In this document: positions 16,394 to 18,373 of the stretch, in pieces
Numbering within the stretch: the first letter of the stretch is position 1
Layout of the letters: each line of letters begins with the position of its first letter
Assembly (NCBI GenBank): GCA_947305675.1
Contig: CAMZED010000019.1
Location: 1-18,373, forward strand
DNA length: 18,373 nucleotides
Origin: an uncultured Clostridia bacterium
GTDB lineage: Bacteria > Bacillota > Clostridia > Oscillospirales > CAG-382
Direction: 5' to 3'
Notes under the pieces: generated by a model
Told to the model about the DNA's origin: nothing
Seen by the model: the letters and a program-made list of their open reading frames with translations, nothing else
The model's database searches: none
Position numbers and translations under genes: made by a program

Positions 16394-16858
16394 ATGATTA
16401 AAAACCTTTTTTACGTTTTCGCCATAAGCGTCGTGCCGGTTATCGAGCTTCGCGGCGCGATTCCGGCGGGGGCGGCTTTGGGCTTGAATATGTGGCTCTG
16501 CCTGCTCGCGGCGGTTTTGGGTAATCTTCTGCCGGTGCCTTTTCTTATAATCTTCGGCGGAAAAGTGCTGCGCTGGCTTGCAAAATTCGAAAAATTCGGC
16601 AAACCGTTCCGCAAAATACTCGAGATCGGCGAGAAAAAAGCCGGGAAAATGAAAAAAACGGTTTTTTGGGGTCTGCTCGCCTTTGTGGCGGTGCCTCTCC
16701 CCGGGACCGGCGCCTGGACGGGTTCGCTGGTGGCGATAACGCTCGGTCTGGACATAAAAAAAGCGTTTCCTCCCATTGCCGTCGGCGTTATCCTCGCCGG
16801 GCTGGTAATGATGCTCGGATCTTACGGCGTCGTGGCGTTTTTGAGAGTATTCGCCTGA
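16394..16858 (+). CDS. COG2426 / Sm_multidrug_ex family membrane protein
   Basis: A 154-residue integral membrane protein with about four hydrophobic segments. The PVIELRGAIP motif (15-24) and the PLPGTGAWTGS motif (101-111) are hallmarks of the family labelled 'small multi-drug export protein'. That label is weakly supported. Both motifs sit in segments that look like re-entrant loops, and the family has been linked by structure prediction to the DedA/VTT lipid-scramblase-like superfamily. A membrane-transport or lipid role is therefore more plausible than drug export. It is driven by its own sigma-A promoter. The next gene starts 43 bp later with no terminator between, so they may share a transcript. 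Confidence 0.88.
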   Translation: MIKNLFYVFAISVVPVIELRGAIPAGAALGLNMWLCLLAAVLGNLLPVPFLIIFGGKVLRWLAKFEKFGKPFRKILEIGEKKAGKMKKTVFWGLLAFVAVPLPGTGAWTGSLVAITLGLDIKKAFPPIAVGVILAGLVMMLGSYGVVAFLRVFA

Positions 16859-16901
16859 TAAAAACAGTTTATAAATTTTCAGTTATAAAGGAGCAAATAA
16901 A

Positions 16902-17741
16902 ATGATCAAAATCGGTTTTATCGATCACTTTCTCGATGAATGGCACGCGAACAACTATCCCAAGTTTATCGGCGACGCCTGCGGCGACGAATTCAAGGTG
17001 GCTTACGCTTATGCCGAAAAGGACAAGGAAGGCGGGCTTACCACCGATGAATGGTGCGAAAAGTTCGGAGTCGAGCGCTGTTCGACGATAAAAGAAGTCG
17101 TCGACAAAAGCGACGTAATAATCGTTCTTTCGCCGGATAATCCCGAACGCCATCTCGACCTCTGCCGCGAACCGCTTGCAAGCGGAAAACGCGTTTACGT
17201 CGACAAGACTTTCGCCCTTTCCAAAGAAGTGGCGAAAGAGATCACCGCCATTGCCGAAGCGCACAACACGCCTTTCTATTCCACCTCCGCTCTGCGCTTT
17301 GCAAACGAGCTTAAGGAGTTAAAGCGCGAGGGGATCTGCTTTATCAACTCCCGCGGGCCCGGCAATTTCGACACCTACGCCATCCACCAGATCGAACCGA
17401 TCGTCTGCCTTATGGGTTCCGGCGCAAAACGTATTATGTCTGTCGGCAGCGGCAAATATGAATCGATGGTAATCGAGTTTGAAAACGGCAGGAGCGCCGT
17501 TATGTCGCATTACGGCTGGAACGGCGGGATCGATTTCGAATTCACCGTAAGCTACGAGGACGGCACGAACGTAAAAGTCCCGCAGATGAGCGAATACTTC
17601 CCCAACTTCATCAAAGGCCTGTGCGAATTCTTCAAGACCGGCAAGACCTTCGCCGCTCACGACGAAACGATATCCATTATGGGCATCATCGAAGCCGGCA
17701 ACAAAGCGCTGAAAAAACCCGGCGTGTGGGTAGAGATCTGA
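16902..17741 (+). CDS. Gfo/Idh/MocA-like oxidoreductase, atypical cofactor motif
   Basis: A 279-residue protein, short for the family (usually 330-380). The N-terminal domain has a Rossmann-like order of strands (MIKIGFI, DVIIVLSPDN at 71-80, KRVYVDKTFAL at 96-106) but lacks the usual GxGxxG after the first strand, having GFIDHFLDEW instead. The EKP cofactor motif of the family is DKT (101-103). The second half has YAIHQIEPI, placing H162 where the family has its active-site His, and a beta-sheet region to the end. The substrate is unknown. It may be a dehydrogenase, or a member that has lost normal NAD(P) binding. The start follows AAAGGAG (16887-16893). A strong terminator follows 21 bp after the stop. 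Confidence 0.8.
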   Translation: MIKIGFIDHFLDEWHANNYPKFIGDACGDEFKVAYAYAEKDKEGGLTTDEWCEKFGVERCSTIKEVVDKSDVIIVLSPDNPERHLDLCREPLASGKRVYVDKTFALSKEVAKEITAIAEAHNTPFYSTSALRFANELKELKREGICFINSRGPGNFDTYAIHQIEPIVCLMGSGAKRIMSVGSGKYESMVIEFENGRSAVMSHYGWNGGIDFEFTVSYEDGTNVKVPQMSEYFPNFIKGLCEFFKTGKTFAAHDETISIMGIIEAGNKALKKPGVWVEI

Positions 17742-17762
17742 CCGAAAAAGAAGCAAAAAATC

Positions 17763-17794
17763 AAAAGAAGTCCGTTCAGCAACGGACTTCTTTT
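17763..17794. terminator. Bidirectional rho-independent terminator
   Basis: A perfect 14-bp stem, AAAAGAAGTCCGTT (17763-17776) / AACGGACTTCTTTT (17781-17794), with loop CAGC, followed by T on the plus strand and A-rich on the other side. It ends the plus-strand oxidoreductase gene. The convergent VanW-type gene runs into the same hairpin: its last six codons and stop lie within the stem-loop. Confidence 0.95.
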
Positions 17795-18373
17795 TGTTCA
17801 TTCGATTCATTCGATTCATTCGATTCATTCGATTCTTTCGATATTTTGTCTTCGCTTATTTCATACAGAAGTTTTGCGTTGTTTTCTTTGATAACTTCGC
17901 TTTTCAAAACATTGCCGGTTCTTTTTTCGATCAGGTCGCGGTAAACCGTGCCGAGCCGGTAAACTCCGTCGTCACGGCGGACGAAGCGTTCGTTTTCGAT
18001 ATGGATATGATAACTGTATTCGAGGTTTTTATCGCATAACAGTCTGCCGTGCAGATAATTGTCATCGGTGTAAACAAGCAATTGAAAAGTTGCGTCGGTA
18101 TCGTTGCGAAAGCGGTAATCGATATAATTATATCCTACCGCGCTTCCCGTGCCGAAAGGTATCTTGCGGCCGTAATCAGGGAACAGATCGTAACCGTCGT
18201 GATGGTGATGCTCGGTTATTGTGAGCGGCGAATGGAGAACCATCCAATGGATAAGGTTGGAAAACTGGCACATACCGCCGCCGATGCCTTTCCCGGTGAC
18301 GCCTTTTGCTATGGTGAGCCCTTCGAGATAGCCTTTTTTTGCGCTTGTTCTGCCGACAAGATGCCAAAACGAG
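17776..18373 (-). CDS. VanW-family protein (5' end cut by window edge)
   Basis: The minus-strand frame is open to the right edge and gives 198 residues. It begins SFWHLVGRTSAKKGYLEG, so only the N-terminal part is missing; the first ATG in this frame is internal and not the true start. GIGGGMCQFSNLIHWMVLHS, TEHHHHDGYDLFPD, VGYNYIDYRFRND and FQLLVYTDD are the VanW core. The short layout is close to the VanW of vanB-type clusters rather than the long G5-containing proteins. VanW's biochemical role is unknown. It is not evidence of vancomycin resistance without vanHBX, and none is seen. The C-terminus is odd: one SKE and four SNE tripeptides, then EQKEVRC encoded inside the terminator stem. Confidence 0.93.
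   Translation of the reverse strand, partial: SFWHLVGRTSAKKGYLEGLTIAKGVTGKGIGGGMCQFSNLIHWMVLHSPLTITEHHHHDGYDLFPDYGRKIPFGTGSAVGYNYIDYRFRNDTDATFQLLVYTDDNYLHGRLLCDKNLEYSYHIHIENERFVRRDDGVYRLGTVYRDLIEKRTGNVLKSEVIKENNAKLLYEISEDKISKESNESNESNESNEQKEVRC
17797..17841. repeat. 9-bp tandem repeat, five copies, in the 3' end of the VanW-type gene
   Basis: Four perfect copies of TTCATTCGA (17797-17832) followed by one copy with a single change, TTCTTTCGA (17833-17841). On the minus strand each unit encodes Ser-Asn-Glu, and the changed unit encodes Ser-Lys-Glu. The 9-bp period keeps the frame, so slippage would lengthen or shorten the tail without breaking the protein. Confidence 0.97.

Noticed and set aside
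17797..17841. CRISPR-like repeat
   Set aside because: The units are 9 bp with no spacers and lie inside a coding frame; it is a simple tandem repeat.
17776..18373. Vancomycin resistance locus
   Set aside because: Only a VanW-family gene is present. This family is widespread in Clostridia without resistance, and no vanHAX/BX or vanRS genes are seen.

Overview
The window reads as chromosomal DNA from an endospore-forming Gram-positive bacterium of the class Clostridia. The evidence is a full spoIVA with a ymxH/ylmC-type sporulation gene behind it, a murB-whiA-dnaE cluster, strong AGGAGG-type ribosome binding sites, sigma-A promoters with textbook spacing, and rho-independent terminators. Coding density is high and the genes look moderately G+C-rich, with AT-rich intergenic gaps. 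No rRNA, tRNA, CRISPR array, phage gene or transposase gene was recognised. The genus cannot be set from sequence alone.

Layout. (1) Positions 1-4347, minus strand: a tight sugar-metabolism operon, transcribed pfkA -> SDR-type D-mannonate oxidoreductase -> PfkB-family (KDG-type) kinase -> gnd. The last gene is cut by the left edge. (2) 4348-6249, plus strand: spoIVA and a PRC-barrel sporulation gene, divergent from pfkA and closed by a bidirectional terminator. (3) 6282-16167, minus strand: one long co-directional run. It starts from a clear sigma-A promoter and reads murB -> whiA -> dnaE -> class A penicillin-binding protein -> patatin-like protein. A 281-bp structured inverted-repeat element follows, then an ECF-transporter S component and a small membrane protein. 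(4) 16332-17741, plus strand: a sigma-A promoter, a COG2426-type membrane protein and a Gfo/Idh/MocA-like oxidoreductase, closed by a strong terminator. (5) 17776-18373, minus strand: a VanW-family gene cut by the right edge, with a 9-bp tandem repeat near its 3' end.

How the genes work together. The pfkA operon joins the committed step of glycolysis to one step of the pentose phosphate route and two probable steps of hexuronate use (fructuronate to mannonate, and KDG to KDPG). The murB-whiA-dnaE-PBP run mixes cell-wall synthesis, division or sporulation control and replication. The spoIVA pair builds the spore-coat basement layer.

The most unusual item is the 281-bp element at 7152-7432. 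It has near-perfect 28-bp terminal inverted repeats, possible 3-bp flanking duplications, and at least five distinct nested helices. It could be a MITE-like element or an undescribed structured RNA. Second is a short WhiA that seems to lack half of its LAGLIDADG region, in a cluster where rapZ and yvcK are also missing.
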